Source: Catellatospora vulcania | GTDB taxonomy: Bacteria > Actinomycetota > Actinomycetes > Mycobacteriales > Micromonosporaceae | DNA: 64,000 nt | Direction of reading: 5' to 3' | Assembly: GCF_009720385.1 (NCBI RefSeq) | Contig: NZ_WARX01000035.1 | Location: 1-64,000, forward strand | Part shown: piece after piece, positions 1 through 7,957 of the stretch | How the letters are laid out: each line of letters opens with the position of its first letter | Position numbering within the stretch: the first letter of the stretch is position 1 | Position numbers and translations under genes: made by a program | The notes under the pieces: generated by a model | The model's database searches: none | Told to the model about the DNA's origin: nothing | Seen by the model: only the letters and a program-made list of their open reading frames with translations

Positions 1-223
1 CGATCTCCACGTTCGGGTTGAGCTGCTGGTACTCCTTGTACAGGTCCTTGTACCCGAACTCACCGAACGTCGCGATGGTGAGCTTGACCTTCTCACCCGG
101 CTTCGCCGGGTCATCGCTGCCACCACAAGCGGCGGTGCCCAGCACCAGCGCGGCGGCGAGCAGCGGAGCGGCCACGGCCGCGAGACGGCGCCGTGGGCTG
201 GCGCCGGATAGTGCTGAACGCAT
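1..223 (-). CDS. Sugar ABC transporter substrate-binding lipoprotein, N-terminal fragment
   Basis: The visible N-terminus has a basic start, a hydrophobic stretch and a lipobox ending TAAC followed by GGS, so it is a lipoprotein secreted and anchored outside the membrane. The first mature residues (KLTIATFGEFGY) read like the first strand of family-1 extracellular solute-binding proteins that feed sugar ABC importers. The ATG at 221-223 follows an AGGAG box at a good distance. The gene runs off the window edge, so the substrate cannot be judged directly. It is divergent from the GH16 glucanase and has the same 12-mer operator just after its promoter, so it probably imports the glucan oligosaccharides released by that enzyme. 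Family certainty is good, substrate is inference. Confidence 0.8.
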   Translation of the reverse strand, partial: MRSALSGASPRRRLAAVAAPLLAAALVLGTAACGGSDDPAKPGEKVKLTIATFGEFGYKDLYKEYQQLNPNVEI

Positions 224-294
224 CGGAGCTCCTCCAGGAACAGGTATTCGGGCACGAGCACGAGCAGATTCGCTGGTCACACACTGTTGATCAT

Positions 295-312
295 CCAGAG
301 AGCGCTCCCTGG
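295..312. promoter_or_regulatory. LacI-family operator, copy 1
   Basis: CCAGAGAGCGCTCCCTGG is an imperfect palindrome centred on the CG typical of LacI-family sites. Its core GAGAGCGCTCCC (298-309) is identical to the cores at 656-667 and, in reverse complement, at 6456-6467 upstream of the LacI-type gene. Confidence 0.75.
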
Positions 313-323
313 TATGGCCTCTG

Positions 324-352
324 AATTTCGTCCCATGCAGGGCGGCTGTCAA
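324..352 (-). promoter_or_regulatory. Promoter of the substrate-binding protein gene
   Basis: On the minus strand there is TTGACA (352-347), a 17-nt spacer and GAAATT (329-324). The LacI-type operator at 295-312 starts about 12 nt downstream, around the expected transcription start. Confidence 0.5.
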
Positions 353-621
353 GATGCCGTTGCCGTCTCGTTACAAAGCGCCACCGCGATTCCGATCCCG
401 ACGGGCCGCCCCGCCTGCGGACGGGCTTCGCGGCCGATCCTCGCAATAGTGTCGTGACCAGGCCGGCATGCTGGCGCAACCGTTGGCGGCCACCGGTTGT
501 GCCGATTTCTCATCGGTGGTCGAGACCAGGACAAGGTCCCCTAGCTGCCCGTCCAGACGTCACCACATGATTTCGGGGACGTTAACGGCCAGCGCCGCCG
601 CGAGCCGTCCAGTGACCGCCA

Positions 622-650
622 TTGACATCCGGGCGGTCCTGGACGATTCT
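622..650 (+). promoter_or_regulatory. Promoter of the GH16 gene
   Basis: A consensus TTGACA (622-627), a 17-nt spacer and GATTCT (645-650) lie just before the operator at 655-668. The start codon is about 265 nt further on, so this start would give a long untranslated leader. Apart from the two promoters and operators I see nothing else in the 700-bp gap from 224 to 923. Confidence 0.5.
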
Positions 651-654
651 GCTC

Positions 655-668
655 AGAGAGCGCTCCCC
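655..668. promoter_or_regulatory. LacI-family operator, copy 2
   Basis: AGAGAGCGCTCCCC shares the 12-mer core with copies 1 and 3. It begins 4 nt after the -10 box, the position expected for repression of the GH16 gene. Confidence 0.75.
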
Positions 669-923
669 CACATTGTTTGTCCGACTTGACGCCCATTCGG
701 GCAGCAGGTCGTTGCACGCGGCGACCCGCCGCTCAACACGGCGTCGCCATGTCGCCGGGACCGGGCTCAGCCCCGACACACCGGTCCCGTCGGCGGGCGG
801 CCGTCGCGTGCGTACCGGAAGCGCTGCCGTGGATCAGCTCGATCCGCGATCGGCGGGAGCGCCTCCGGGCCTTCCGCGAGGAGCACGGCCCTCGCGGTCT
901 CGAGCCATCCCACAGGAGATGAC

Positions 924-3131
924 ATGAGATCCGTCCCGAACGCGGCAGCCCCGCCGCGCTCCGTCCCCACCTCACGCAGGCGCTGGTACGCCGTTCTCGC
1001 CACTCTCGGCGCGGTGCTCGCCTCGTCCTACCTGGCCGTGGTCGCCGGCTCGGCCAGCGCGGCCGATCCGCTGATCTCCCAGGCCAAGCCGGTCACCGCC
1101 TCGTCGGTCGAGAACGCTGTGTTCCCGGCCGCCAACGCGGTGGACGGCGACAACGGCACCCGCTGGTCCAGCGCGTCGTCCGACCCGCAGTGGATCCAGG
1201 TCGACCTGGGCGCCACCGCCACCATCAGCCAGGTCGTCCTGCGCTGGGAGGCGGCGTACGCCACCGGGTTCCAGATCCAGGTCTCGGCCACCGGCACGGG
1301 CGGCTGGACCAACATCTACAGCACCACCACCGGCACCGGTGGCGTGCAGACCCTCGCGGTCAGCGGCTCCGGCCGCTACGTGCGCATGAACGGCACCGCC
1401 CGCGCCACCATCCACGGCTACTCGCTCTGGGAGTTCCAGGTGTACGGCGTGATCGGCGGCGGCGGGGGCTGTGGCACGGCCAATGCCGCCCAGGGCCGCC
1501 CGGCCAGCGCCTCCTCGCAGGAGGGCGCGTTCGCCCCGGCCAACGCCTTCGACGGCAGCACCGGCACCCGCTGGTCGAGCGCGTTCAGCGACCCGCAGTG
1601 GATCCAGGTCGACCTGGGCAGCAGCCAGAACATCTGCGGCGTGACCCTGAACTGGGAAGGCGCGTACGCGCGCTCGTTCCAGATCCAGGTCTCGAACTCC
1701 GCGACCGGCCCGTGGACGAACATCTACGCCACCACCACCGGCACCGGCGGCACACAGCCGCTGACCGTCTCCGGCACCGGCCGCTACGTGCGGATGAACG
1801 GCACCGTGCGGGCCACCGCGTGGGGCTACTCGCTCTGGGAGTTCTCCGTGCGCACCGGCGGCACGCCGAGCAACCCGCCGTCGTCGCCGCCCCCGGCATC
1901 GCCGTCTGCGTCGCCGTCGGCCAGCCCGTCCACCTCGCCGTCGCCCAACCCGGGCGGGGAGGTGCTGCTGTCGTACAACAAGCCTGGTTTCGCCTCGACC
2001 TCGCAGGACGACGGCGCGTGCTGGCAGTGCTTCCCGCTGCGGGCCTTCGACCTGGACCCGGCCTCGCGCTGGGCCACCTCGGCCTGGACCGACCCGGGCT
2101 GGATCTACGTCGACCTGGGCGCGACCGCGCAGATCAAGCGGGTCGTGCTGCAGTGGGACCCGGCGTACGCCACCTCCTACCAGCTGCAGACCTCGGCTGA
2201 CGCGGTGAACTGGACACCCATCTACAGCACCACGACCAGCACCGGGTTCAAGCAGAACATCGTCGTCAACGGCACCGGCCGCTACGTGCGCATGTACGGC
2301 ACGGCCCGGTCCAACGGCTACGGCTACTCGCTCTGGGAGTTCCAGGTCTACGGCACCGGCGGCGCCCCGACCACGCCCCCGGCGCAGCCGCCGAACCCGA
2401 CGTTCCCGGCCACCAACCTGGTCTTCTCGGACGAGTTCAACGGCCCGGCCGGCAGCAAGCCGGACGCCGGCAAGTGGACCATCGACACCGGCACCGGCCA
2501 GAACGCCGAGCTGCAGTACTACACGAACAACAACAACGCGAACATGAACGGCACCGGCTCGCTGGTGATGGAGGCCCGCCGCGAGGCAGTCGGCGGGATG
2601 CAGTACACCTCGCACCGGATGAACACCGGCGGCAAGTTCACGTTCCAGTACGGCCGGGTCGAGGCCCGGGTGAAGGTGCCCAAGGGCAACGGCTTCTGGC
2701 CGGCGTTCTGGATGATGGGTGCCGACTTCCTCCCGCCCACCAGCCGCCCGTGGCCCTACAACGGCGAGATCGACATCATGGAGATCCTCGGCCGGGACAC
2801 CACCCGCAGCTACACCACGCTGCACGCACCCGCCTACAACGGCGGCGGCGGCTACGGCTTCGAGAAGGTGTGGGGCATCGACCTGTCGGCCGACTACCAC
2901 GTCTACGCCGCGCAGTGGGACAGCAACGGCATCCGGTTCTTCGTCGACAGCACGGAGGTGTTCTACGCGAGCAAGGCGACCGTGGAGGCGACCCGCGGAC
3001 CGTGGGTCTACGACCACCCGCACTACATGATCCTGAACCTCGCCGTGGGCGGTGACTGGCCCGGCTCGCCCGACGCCAGCACGCCGTTCCCGGCTCAGAT
3101 GCTGGTCGACTACGTCCGCGTCTACAAGTAA
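924..3131 (+). CDS. Secreted GH16 beta-glucanase with three discoidin (F5/8 type C) modules
   Basis: A 735-residue secreted enzyme. A twin-Arg-like basic start (SRRRW) and hydrophobic segment lead to a signal cleavage near ASAADP. Three tandem F5/8 type C carbohydrate-binding modules follow, each with TRWSS or SRWAT, DPQWIQVDLG or DPGWIYVDLG, and GYSLWEF; a Pro/Ser linker separates the second and third. The C-terminal GH16 domain starts near VFSDEFNG and carries the catalytic signature GEIDIMEILG with its two acidic residues intact. GH16 enzymes cut beta-1,3 or mixed-linkage glucans or galactans; laminarinase-type activity is most likely but not proven. ATG at 924 has AGGAG at 914-918. The third module has an extra DGACWQC cysteine pair. 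Divergent from a sugar-binding protein and under the same predicted LacI operator. Confidence 0.93.
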   Translation: MRSVPNAAAPPRSVPTSRRRWYAVLATLGAVLASSYLAVVAGSASAADPLISQAKPVTASSVENAVFPAANAVDGDNGTRWSSASSDPQWIQVDLGATATISQVVLRWEAAYATGFQIQVSATGTGGWTNIYSTTTGTGGVQTLAVSGSGRYVRMNGTARATIHGYSLWEFQVYGVIGGGGGCGTANAAQGRPASASSQEGAFAPANAFDGSTGTRWSSAFSDPQWIQVDLGSSQNICGVTLNWEGAYARSFQIQVSNSATGPWTNIYATTTGTGGTQPLTVSGTGRYVRMNGTVRATAWGYSLWEFSVRTGGTPSNPPSSPPPASPSASPSASPSTSPSPNPGGEVLLSYNKPGFASTSQDDGACWQCFPLRAFDLDPASRWATSAWTDPGWIYVDLGATAQIKRVVLQWDPAYATSYQLQTSADAVNWTPIYSTTTSTGFKQNIVVNGTGRYVRMYGTARSNGYGYSLWEFQVYGTGGAPTTPPAQPPNPTFPATNLVFSDEFNGPAGSKPDAGKWTIDTGTGQNAELQYYTNNNNANMNGTGSLVMEARREAVGGMQYTSHRMNTGGKFTFQYGRVEARVKVPKGNGFWPAFWMMGADFLPPTSRPWPYNGEIDIMEILGRDTTRSYTTLHAPAYNGGGGYGFEKVWGIDLSADYHVYAAQWDSNGIRFFVDSTEVFYASKATVEATRGPWVYDHPHYMILNLAVGGDWPGSPDASTPFPAQMLVDYVRVYK

Positions 3132-3141
3132 GCAGACCGCC

Positions 3142-3177
3142 GGCAGGGGGCCCCGCAGCCCCGCAGGGCCCCCTGCC
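3142..3177 (+). terminator. Hairpin after the GH16 gene
   Basis: A perfect 12-bp stem (GGCAGGGGGCCC and its complement) with a 12-nt loop lies 10 nt after the stop codon. It probably separates the glucanase transcript from the next gene. Confidence 0.7.
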
Positions 3178-3220
3178 CCCAACGGAAACCCGTCCGTCCC
3201 ATTCCCGTAGGGAGCTCACC

Positions 3221-4510
3221 ATGAATCGTCTCGCACCGATTCCTGGCCGCCGGCGGCTACGTGCCGCTGGGCTATTCGCCACCGTCACGGCCGTCCTCGC
3301 AACTTACCTGGTGGCAACCACCGGTGGTGCGGCCGCTGCCGAGATCTCGCTCTCACAGGGCAAGCCGGTCACGGTCTCCTCGACCGAGAACGGCGGCACG
3401 CCCGGCTCGGCAGCGGTCGACGGCAACGCCGGCACCCGCTGGTCCAGCGCATTCTCCGACCCGCAATGGATACGCATCGATCTCGGCAGCAGCCAGGCGG
3501 TCACCCGGATCTTCCTGGACTGGGAGGGCGCGTACGCGCGCAACTTCCAGCTGCAGAGCTCCGCCGACGGCAACAACTGGAGCACGTTCCACACCACCAC
3601 CAACCACAACGGGGCGGACCAGTCCCTCACCGTCAACGTGACCACCCGCTACGTCCGCCTGTACGCGACCGCGCGAGCCACCCAGTACGGGGTCTCGCTG
3701 TGGGAGTTCCAGGTGTTCGGGCAGTCCAGCGGCGGTGGCGGCGGCGGCGGCCCGATCGTCCGGGTGTCGGAGTTCCTCGCCGACTGCCCGTTCACGCACC
3801 GCCTGCCGGACGACCCGATCGTCTTCCCGAACCTGCCCGGCGGGTCGCACATGCACGACTTCATGGGCAACACGTCCACCAACGCGTTCTCGACGTACAC
3901 GAGCCTGGCCAACGCGGGCACGAACTGCAACCCGATCGAGGACCTGTCGTCGTACTGGGTGCCCACCATGTACGTCGACAACGTGGCGGTCGCGCCGACC
4001 GGCACGACCTTCTACTACCTGGGTGAGGGCGTGCGCGACGACATCATCGCGCAGATCCAGTCCCTGCCCGTCGGCCTGCGCATCGTGGCCGGCAACGCCC
4101 AGGCGACCAGCGGCGACCAGAGCATCGCGCGCTGGTCGTGCCTGCACCACAACGAGATCCCACCGGGCAAGGACTTCGTGAACTGCCCGGCCGGCTCGAT
4201 GCTGGAGTCGTACCTCGACTTCCCGCAGTGCTGGGACGGCGTCAACCTCGACTCCGCCAACCATAAGAGCCACATGGCGTACCCGGTGGCGGGCGCCTGC
4301 CCGTCCTCCCACCCCGTCCCGGTGCCGAAGCTGCGCCAGGTGCTCCGCTACCCGGTGACCGGCGATCCCGCCCGGATCCGCCTGTCCTCGGGCCGCGGCT
4401 ACACCATGCACGGCGACTTCTTCAACGCCTGGCCCGCCGCAGAGATGGACCGCCGTGTCCGCGACTGCATCCGCCCCATCATCAAGTGCGGCGCCAACGG
4501 TCGCCCCTGA
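3221..4510 (+). CDS. Secreted DUF1996 protein with N-terminal discoidin module
   Basis: 429 residues. A signal peptide ends near GGAAAAE. One F5/8 type C module follows, with TRWSSAFSDPQWIRIDLGSS and GVSLWEF, then a Gly-rich linker and a DUF1996 domain. The domain's hallmark GSHMHDFMGN and SSYWVPTMY motifs are present, as are conserved cysteines (ADCPF, FPQCWDG, CPAGS). DUF1996 occurs in secreted fungal and actinobacterial proteins and has no settled function; a role in polysaccharide binding or cleavage is inference. The binding module is closely similar to those in the adjacent GH16 protein, so the pair probably acts on the same substrate. ATG at 3221 follows GGGAGCT. No LacI operator is visible in the 89-bp gap upstream. 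Confidence 0.88.
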   Translation: MNRLAPIPGRRRLRAAGLFATVTAVLATYLVATTGGAAAAEISLSQGKPVTVSSTENGGTPGSAAVDGNAGTRWSSAFSDPQWIRIDLGSSQAVTRIFLDWEGAYARNFQLQSSADGNNWSTFHTTTNHNGADQSLTVNVTTRYVRLYATARATQYGVSLWEFQVFGQSSGGGGGGGPIVRVSEFLADCPFTHRLPDDPIVFPNLPGGSHMHDFMGNTSTNAFSTYTSLANAGTNCNPIEDLSSYWVPTMYVDNVAVAPTGTTFYYLGEGVRDDIIAQIQSLPVGLRIVAGNAQATSGDQSIARWSCLHHNEIPPGKDFVNCPAGSMLESYLDFPQCWDGVNLDSANHKSHMAYPVAGACPSSHPVPVPKLRQVLRYPVTGDPARIRLSSGRGYTMHGDFFNAWPAAEMDRRVRDCIRPIIKCGANGRP

Positions 4511-4531
4511 CCTGACCGCACCCGAATGAAC

Positions 4532-4575
4532 GGCGCCGGCCGGGGCGGCCCCCCTCTCCCGCCCCGGCCGGCGCC
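4532..4575 (+). terminator. Strong GC hairpin after the DUF1996 gene
   Basis: A perfect 17-bp stem (left arm 4532-4548, right arm 4559-4575) around a 10-nt C/T-rich loop begins 21 nt after the stop codon. Confidence 0.75.
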
Positions 4576-4683
4576 ACCCCTGCCAGGCGACGATCTTGCG
4601 CGGGCTGCGGGTACGACACACTCCAAACGGTCAGCACACCAACCGTTCGCGCAAGATCGCCACCGGCGGCCAGGAGGTCCACG

Positions 4684-5244
4684 ATGAAATCACGGGTGTA
4701 CGGGTGCCTGCTGGTGCTGGTGCTCGCGGGTTGTGGGGGCACGTCGCCGGCTCCGGTCGCACCGGTCAGCCCACCGGCCGTCGCCGAGGCGGGTGCGATC
4801 AGCACCGACGTCGCCTGGTCGCAGCTGATGATCGCGCTGGATCAGCGCATGCTGGCGGCGCTGGAACTGGCCCCGCAGCGCACCGCGGACAAGGACCTGA
4901 GCGCGTTCGCCACCGACGTGGCCCGGCGGCACGAAGCGGAGGTGGTCCGGCTGCGCGAGCTGCTGCAGGCGACCGGCGCTCCGGAGACCAACCCGCACGA
5001 GGGCCACGACATGCCCGGCATGATCACCAAGGAGAACCTGGCGCTGCTGGCCACGAAGTCCGGCACCGCGTTCGACACGATGCTGGCCGACAGCCTGCGC
5101 ACGCACTTCGAGCAGTGCCGCATGCTGGCCGGCTCCGAGCAGTCCGCCGGGGCCGACCCGGCCGTCAAGGCGCTCGCCGCCTCCGTCGAGACCACCCGCC
5201 AGGCCGACCTGGACCGCCTGGCAACCCTGACCGGCCCCCGGTGA
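4684..5244 (+). CDS. DUF305-family lipoprotein
   Basis: 186 residues. A lipobox (LVLAGC) gives a membrane-anchored lipoprotein. The remainder is helical and resembles the DUF305 ferritin-like fold, including the GHDMPGM motif typical of the family. The usual early paired-His motif is replaced here by LDQRML, so some metal-binding residues may be missing. DUF305 proteins are often found near copper or other metal genes; no such neighbours are seen here. Start: ATG at 4684 after an AGGAGG-like box (CCAGGAGGTCCACG), the strongest ribosome site in this area. Function unknown. Confidence 0.8.
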   Translation: MKSRVYGCLLVLVLAGCGGTSPAPVAPVSPPAVAEAGAISTDVAWSQLMIALDQRMLAALELAPQRTADKDLSAFATDVARRHEAEVVRLRELLQATGAPETNPHEGHDMPGMITKENLALLATKSGTAFDTMLADSLRTHFEQCRMLAGSEQSAGADPAVKALAASVETTRQADLDRLATLTGPR

Positions 5245-5377
5245 ACCCAGCCCCGCGCAGGGATCGCTGTTCTCGGTCATGATCTGCCGACCGACGCCGG
5301 ATGCGGACCGGAGACAGTGGTCTCTCCCCCGATCCGGACCCCGACCCCCGCGAGCGGCGACCGTCGCGGCGGGTCGA

Positions 5378-6430
5378 TCAGGCGGACTCGCGCTTGACCA
5401 GGCGGGGGTGGAAGATCACCGAGCGCGGCTTGGGGTCGGCCTTGCCGATGCGGGACAGCAGCAGCCGGGCCATCTCGGCCGCCATCTCCTCCAGCGGCTG
5501 GTGGATCGTGGTCAACTGCGGCCGGCACTGCAGCGCGGCGATGCTGTTGTCGAAGCCGACCACCGCCACCTCCTCAGGCACCCGCCGGCCCAGGTCGCGC
5601 AGTGCCTGCAGGGCGCCCTCGGCCATCAGGTCGTTGGCCACGAACAGCCCGTCGATCTCCGGGTGTGCCGCGAACAGTTCGCGCGCCGCCTGCTCGCCGC
5701 TGGCGCGGGTGAAGTTGCCGGCCGCCGACGGCACGTACGCATGCCCGTGCACGGCCAGTGCCGCCCGGAACCCGGCCAGGCGGTCCTGGCTAGACGGCAT
5801 GTCCAGCGGGCCGGAGATGGTGGCCAGGTGGTGCCGGCCGATGGCCAGCAGATGCTCGGCCGCGAGCTTCGCCCCGACCTGCTGCTCCACGTCGACGTAG
5901 CTCATCGGCAGCGGCTTGCCCGGCCGGGCCGAGAGCACGGCCGGGATGCCCAGGTCGCACAGCTGCTGCGGCAGCGGGTCCTCGTCGCTGCTGGAGATGA
6001 GCAGCACCCCGTCGACGTGGCCCTGGCGCAGGTAGCGCAGCACGTGGTGGTGGGCGGGCGACTCCGCGGGCATGATCACCAGGTGGATGCCCTCGGGCCG
6101 CAGCACCTCCAGCGCCCCGGCGGTGATCCGGCCCAGGAACGGGTCGGTGAAGATCCGGTTGAGGAAGGGCTCGGTCTGCTGGGTGCGATCGTCCGGTTCG
6201 GACACCACCAGGGCGACCGAGTCGGTGCGCCGGGTGACCAGCGAGCGCGCCGCCAGGTTCGGCACGTAGCCGGTGGCGTCGATGGCGCGCTGAACCAGTT
6301 CACGCAACTCGGGATCGACGGTGGACACGCCATTGATCACCCGCGAGACCGTGGATCGCGAGACCCCCGCCCATTCGGCGACCTCTTCCAGCGTCGGGGA
6401 CCGCTGGCCGTCAGGTCGACTGCTCGTCAT
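5378..6430 (-). CDS. LacI-family transcriptional repressor
   Basis: 350 residues. The N-terminal helix-turn-helix (TLEEVAEWAGVSRSTVSRVING) is the classic LacI type. The periplasmic-binding-protein-like effector domain follows, with VALVVSEP at its start and GFDNS-type motifs near the end. I start it at the ATG at 6430: the longer reading frame would place the operator at 6453-6470 inside the coding region. The start lacks a clear Shine-Dalgarno box. The same 12-mer operator upstream of this gene, the GH16 gene and the substrate-binding protein gene argues for a self-regulating glucan-utilisation repressor whose inducer is a gluco-oligosaccharide (inference). Confidence 0.93.
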   Translation of the reverse strand: MTSSRPDGQRSPTLEEVAEWAGVSRSTVSRVINGVSTVDPELRELVQRAIDATGYVPNLAARSLVTRRTDSVALVVSEPDDRTQQTEPFLNRIFTDPFLGRITAGALEVLRPEGIHLVIMPAESPAHHHVLRYLRQGHVDGVLLISSSDEDPLPQQLCDLGIPAVLSARPGKPLPMSYVDVEQQVGAKLAAEHLLAIGRHHLATISGPLDMPSSQDRLAGFRAALAVHGHAYVPSAAGNFTRASGEQAARELFAAHPEIDGLFVANDLMAEGALQALRDLGRRVPEEVAVVGFDNSIAALQCRPQLTTIHQPLEEMAAEMARLLLSRIGKADPKPRSVIFHPRLVKRESA

Positions 6431-6452
6431 GACGTCATTTATAGCAGGAATT

Positions 6453-6470
6453 CCAGGGAGCGCTCTCTCC
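6453..6470. promoter_or_regulatory. LacI-family operator, copy 3 (autoregulation)
   Basis: CCAGGGAGCGCTCTCTCC lies 23-40 nt upstream of the repressor start. Read on the minus strand its core is the same GAGAGCGCTCCC seen at 298-309 and 656-667. Confidence 0.75.
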
Positions 6471-6649
6471 AAGGTCGTTTGCAAATTCTGCGCAGGTCAG
6501 CGCTGAAATGGATGGCATGCGCATTGGGCTGGACTGAACCGGTTGACCTAGATCACGACAATTCCCTCTGCGGCAGCCCTTTCGCGGTCCGGACGGAAAA
6601 TACGCGGCCGGTCCGAGTGCCGCAGAAGGCATCGGGGCGCGGCACCGCC

Positions 6650-6655
6650 TAGAGT
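6650..6655 (+). promoter_or_regulatory. Leaderless -10 box of the DUF2199 gene
   Basis: TAGAGT ends 6 nt before the ATG at 6662, and no ribosome site is present. Transcription would start at or next to the A of ATG. Confidence 0.6.
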
Positions 6656-6661
6656 CGCCGG

Positions 6662-7177
6662 ATGCGGAACATCACGGGCTACACCTGCGGATCGTGCGGC
6701 GGGCAGCATCAGGAGCTGCCGCTGTCGTACCGCACTGCGGCGCCGGCGCACTGGAGCGACGCCCTGGACGACGACCCGAACAGCGAACTCACCTCAGACC
6801 TGTGCGTCATCGCGGGCGAGCACTTCTTCGTCCAGGGCAACCTCGAGATCCCCGTCCTCGGCCGCGACGAGGTGTTCGCCTGGGGCGTCTGGGTGTCGCT
6901 GAGCCCGGCCAACTTCGCCCGCACCACCGACCTGTGGGACGAGCCGGGTCGCGAGGCCGAGCCGCCGCACTTCGGCTGGCTGTCGACCGAGCTGGCCGGA
7001 TACCCCGTGAGCACGCTGAACCTGAAGACACACGTGCACACGCGGCCCGTCGGCCAGAAGCCCTACATCGAGGTCGAGCCCACCGACCACCCCCTGGCCG
7101 TGGAACAGCGCACCGGCATCACCGCGGCCCGAGTCCGACAACTCGCCGAGCTACTCCTCCACTCCCCCCGCCCCTGA
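6662..7177 (+). CDS. DUF2199 domain protein
   Basis: 171 residues, cytoplasmic. It opens with a zinc-ribbon-like CGSCGGQHQELP motif and continues with the DUF2199 pattern (FFVQGNLEIPV, FAWGVWVSLS, LNLKTHVHTR, EPTDHPLA). No function is established for the family. It appears to be transcribed alone, from a leaderless promoter. Divergent from the LacI gene across a 231-bp gap that also contains an inverted repeat (CTGCGGCA...TGCCGCAG) of unknown role. Confidence 0.85.
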   Translation: MRNITGYTCGSCGGQHQELPLSYRTAAPAHWSDALDDDPNSELTSDLCVIAGEHFFVQGNLEIPVLGRDEVFAWGVWVSLSPANFARTTDLWDEPGREAEPPHFGWLSTELAGYPVSTLNLKTHVHTRPVGQKPYIEVEPTDHPLAVEQRTGITAARVRQLAELLLHSPRP

Positions 7178-7315
7178 CCCGCCCGACTCGCCAAAGGCCG
7201 AAGTCTCCCGCGGCCGCGCGGCCGGGCTGCACTTCCAGGGAAAGTGCGGCCACCACCGGGGTCCTGCCCGCGAATTCCCCGAAACTGCGGGCCGGAGGCG
7301 GTGCCGGCTTTCAGG

Positions 7316-7912
7316 TCAGGCCGGGCGTGCCACGGGGACGGTCATGGTGAGCATCGGGCCGTCGTACGCCCAGACCGGCGCGCCGCCCAGCCCCCCGCCA
7401 CCGACCAGGCGGCGGATCGTACGCAGGGCCGGCTGGTTGCCTGCCAGCACGTGCGCCTGCACGTGGGTGTAGCCCGCGACGGCGGCCAGCACGGCCAGTC
7501 GCCGAGCCAGCACGGCTCCGATCCCCCGGCGCTGCCACGCGTCGGCCACGAGCAGGGCGGCTTCCGCCACGGCCGTGCCGCCGGGTGCCACGTCCGGCCC
7601 GCTGCGGGGGCTGTCCACGCCGCCGTTGCCGTCCCCATGCGTGCCACCGGTCAGCAGGTGGGCGACCGCGACCGCCGCGCCGTCGTCGGTCCCGCCGGAC
7701 ACCACGGCCAGCAGCGTGTGCCCCGCCTCCGGCGTCAGCATGTGCGCGATCCGGGCCCTCGGCGGCGCACCGGCCGCGCTGGCGTACCGCCGGGCCAGGG
7801 TCTCCGGCGAGCAGCGCCTATGGAGCTCGACGAGCCGGGCCAGATCACTCTCCCCCGCCGCGCGGTAGACGATCTCGACCGCCGCGACCTGACGTTCTAT
7901 GTCGAGCATCAT
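7316..7912 (-). CDS. GNAT-family N-acetyltransferase
   Basis: About 198 residues. The acetyl-CoA-binding motif A is recognisable (AALLVADAWQRRGIGAVLARRL), preceded by an N-terminal strand/helix typical of GNATs (VEIVYRAAGESDLARLVELH). The acceptor substrate is unknown. The start is uncertain: tandem ATGs at 7912 and 7909, or ATG 7942, none with a ribosome site. It is divergent from a TetR gene across a gap holding two inverted repeats, so it is probably the TetR target. An N-acetyltransferase under TetR control would fit detoxification of a small molecule, but that is inference. Confidence 0.75.
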   Translation of the reverse strand: MMLDIERQVAAVEIVYRAAGESDLARLVELHRRCSPETLARRYASAAGAPPRARIAHMLTPEAGHTLLAVVSGGTDDGAAVAVAHLLTGGTHGDGNGGVDSPRSGPDVAPGGTAVAEAALLVADAWQRRGIGAVLARRLAVLAAVAGYTHVQAHVLAGNQPALRTIRRLVGGGGLGGAPVWAYDGPMLTMTVPVARPA

Positions 7913-7915
7913 AGA
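7896..7915. promoter_or_regulatory. Inverted repeat, candidate TetR operator 1
   Basis: TCTATG and CATAGA arms separated by 8 nt, at the start of the acetyltransferase gene. Confidence 0.45.
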
Positions 7916-7927
7916 TCGATGCTGCGT

Positions 7928-7943
7928 TATGATGGCTGTCATA
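7928..7943. promoter_or_regulatory. Inverted repeat, candidate TetR operator 2
   Basis: TATGA and TCATA arms separated by 6 nt, 15 nt upstream of the TetR start. Both sites share a TCATAG-like half and lie between the divergent genes, as expected for shared repression. Confidence 0.5.
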
Positions 7944-7957
7944 GTCAAGGGGTGCGC

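Noticed and set aside
972-3182. Long minus-strand frame over the GH16 gene
   Set aside because: Low-complexity antisense shadow caused by high third-position G+C.
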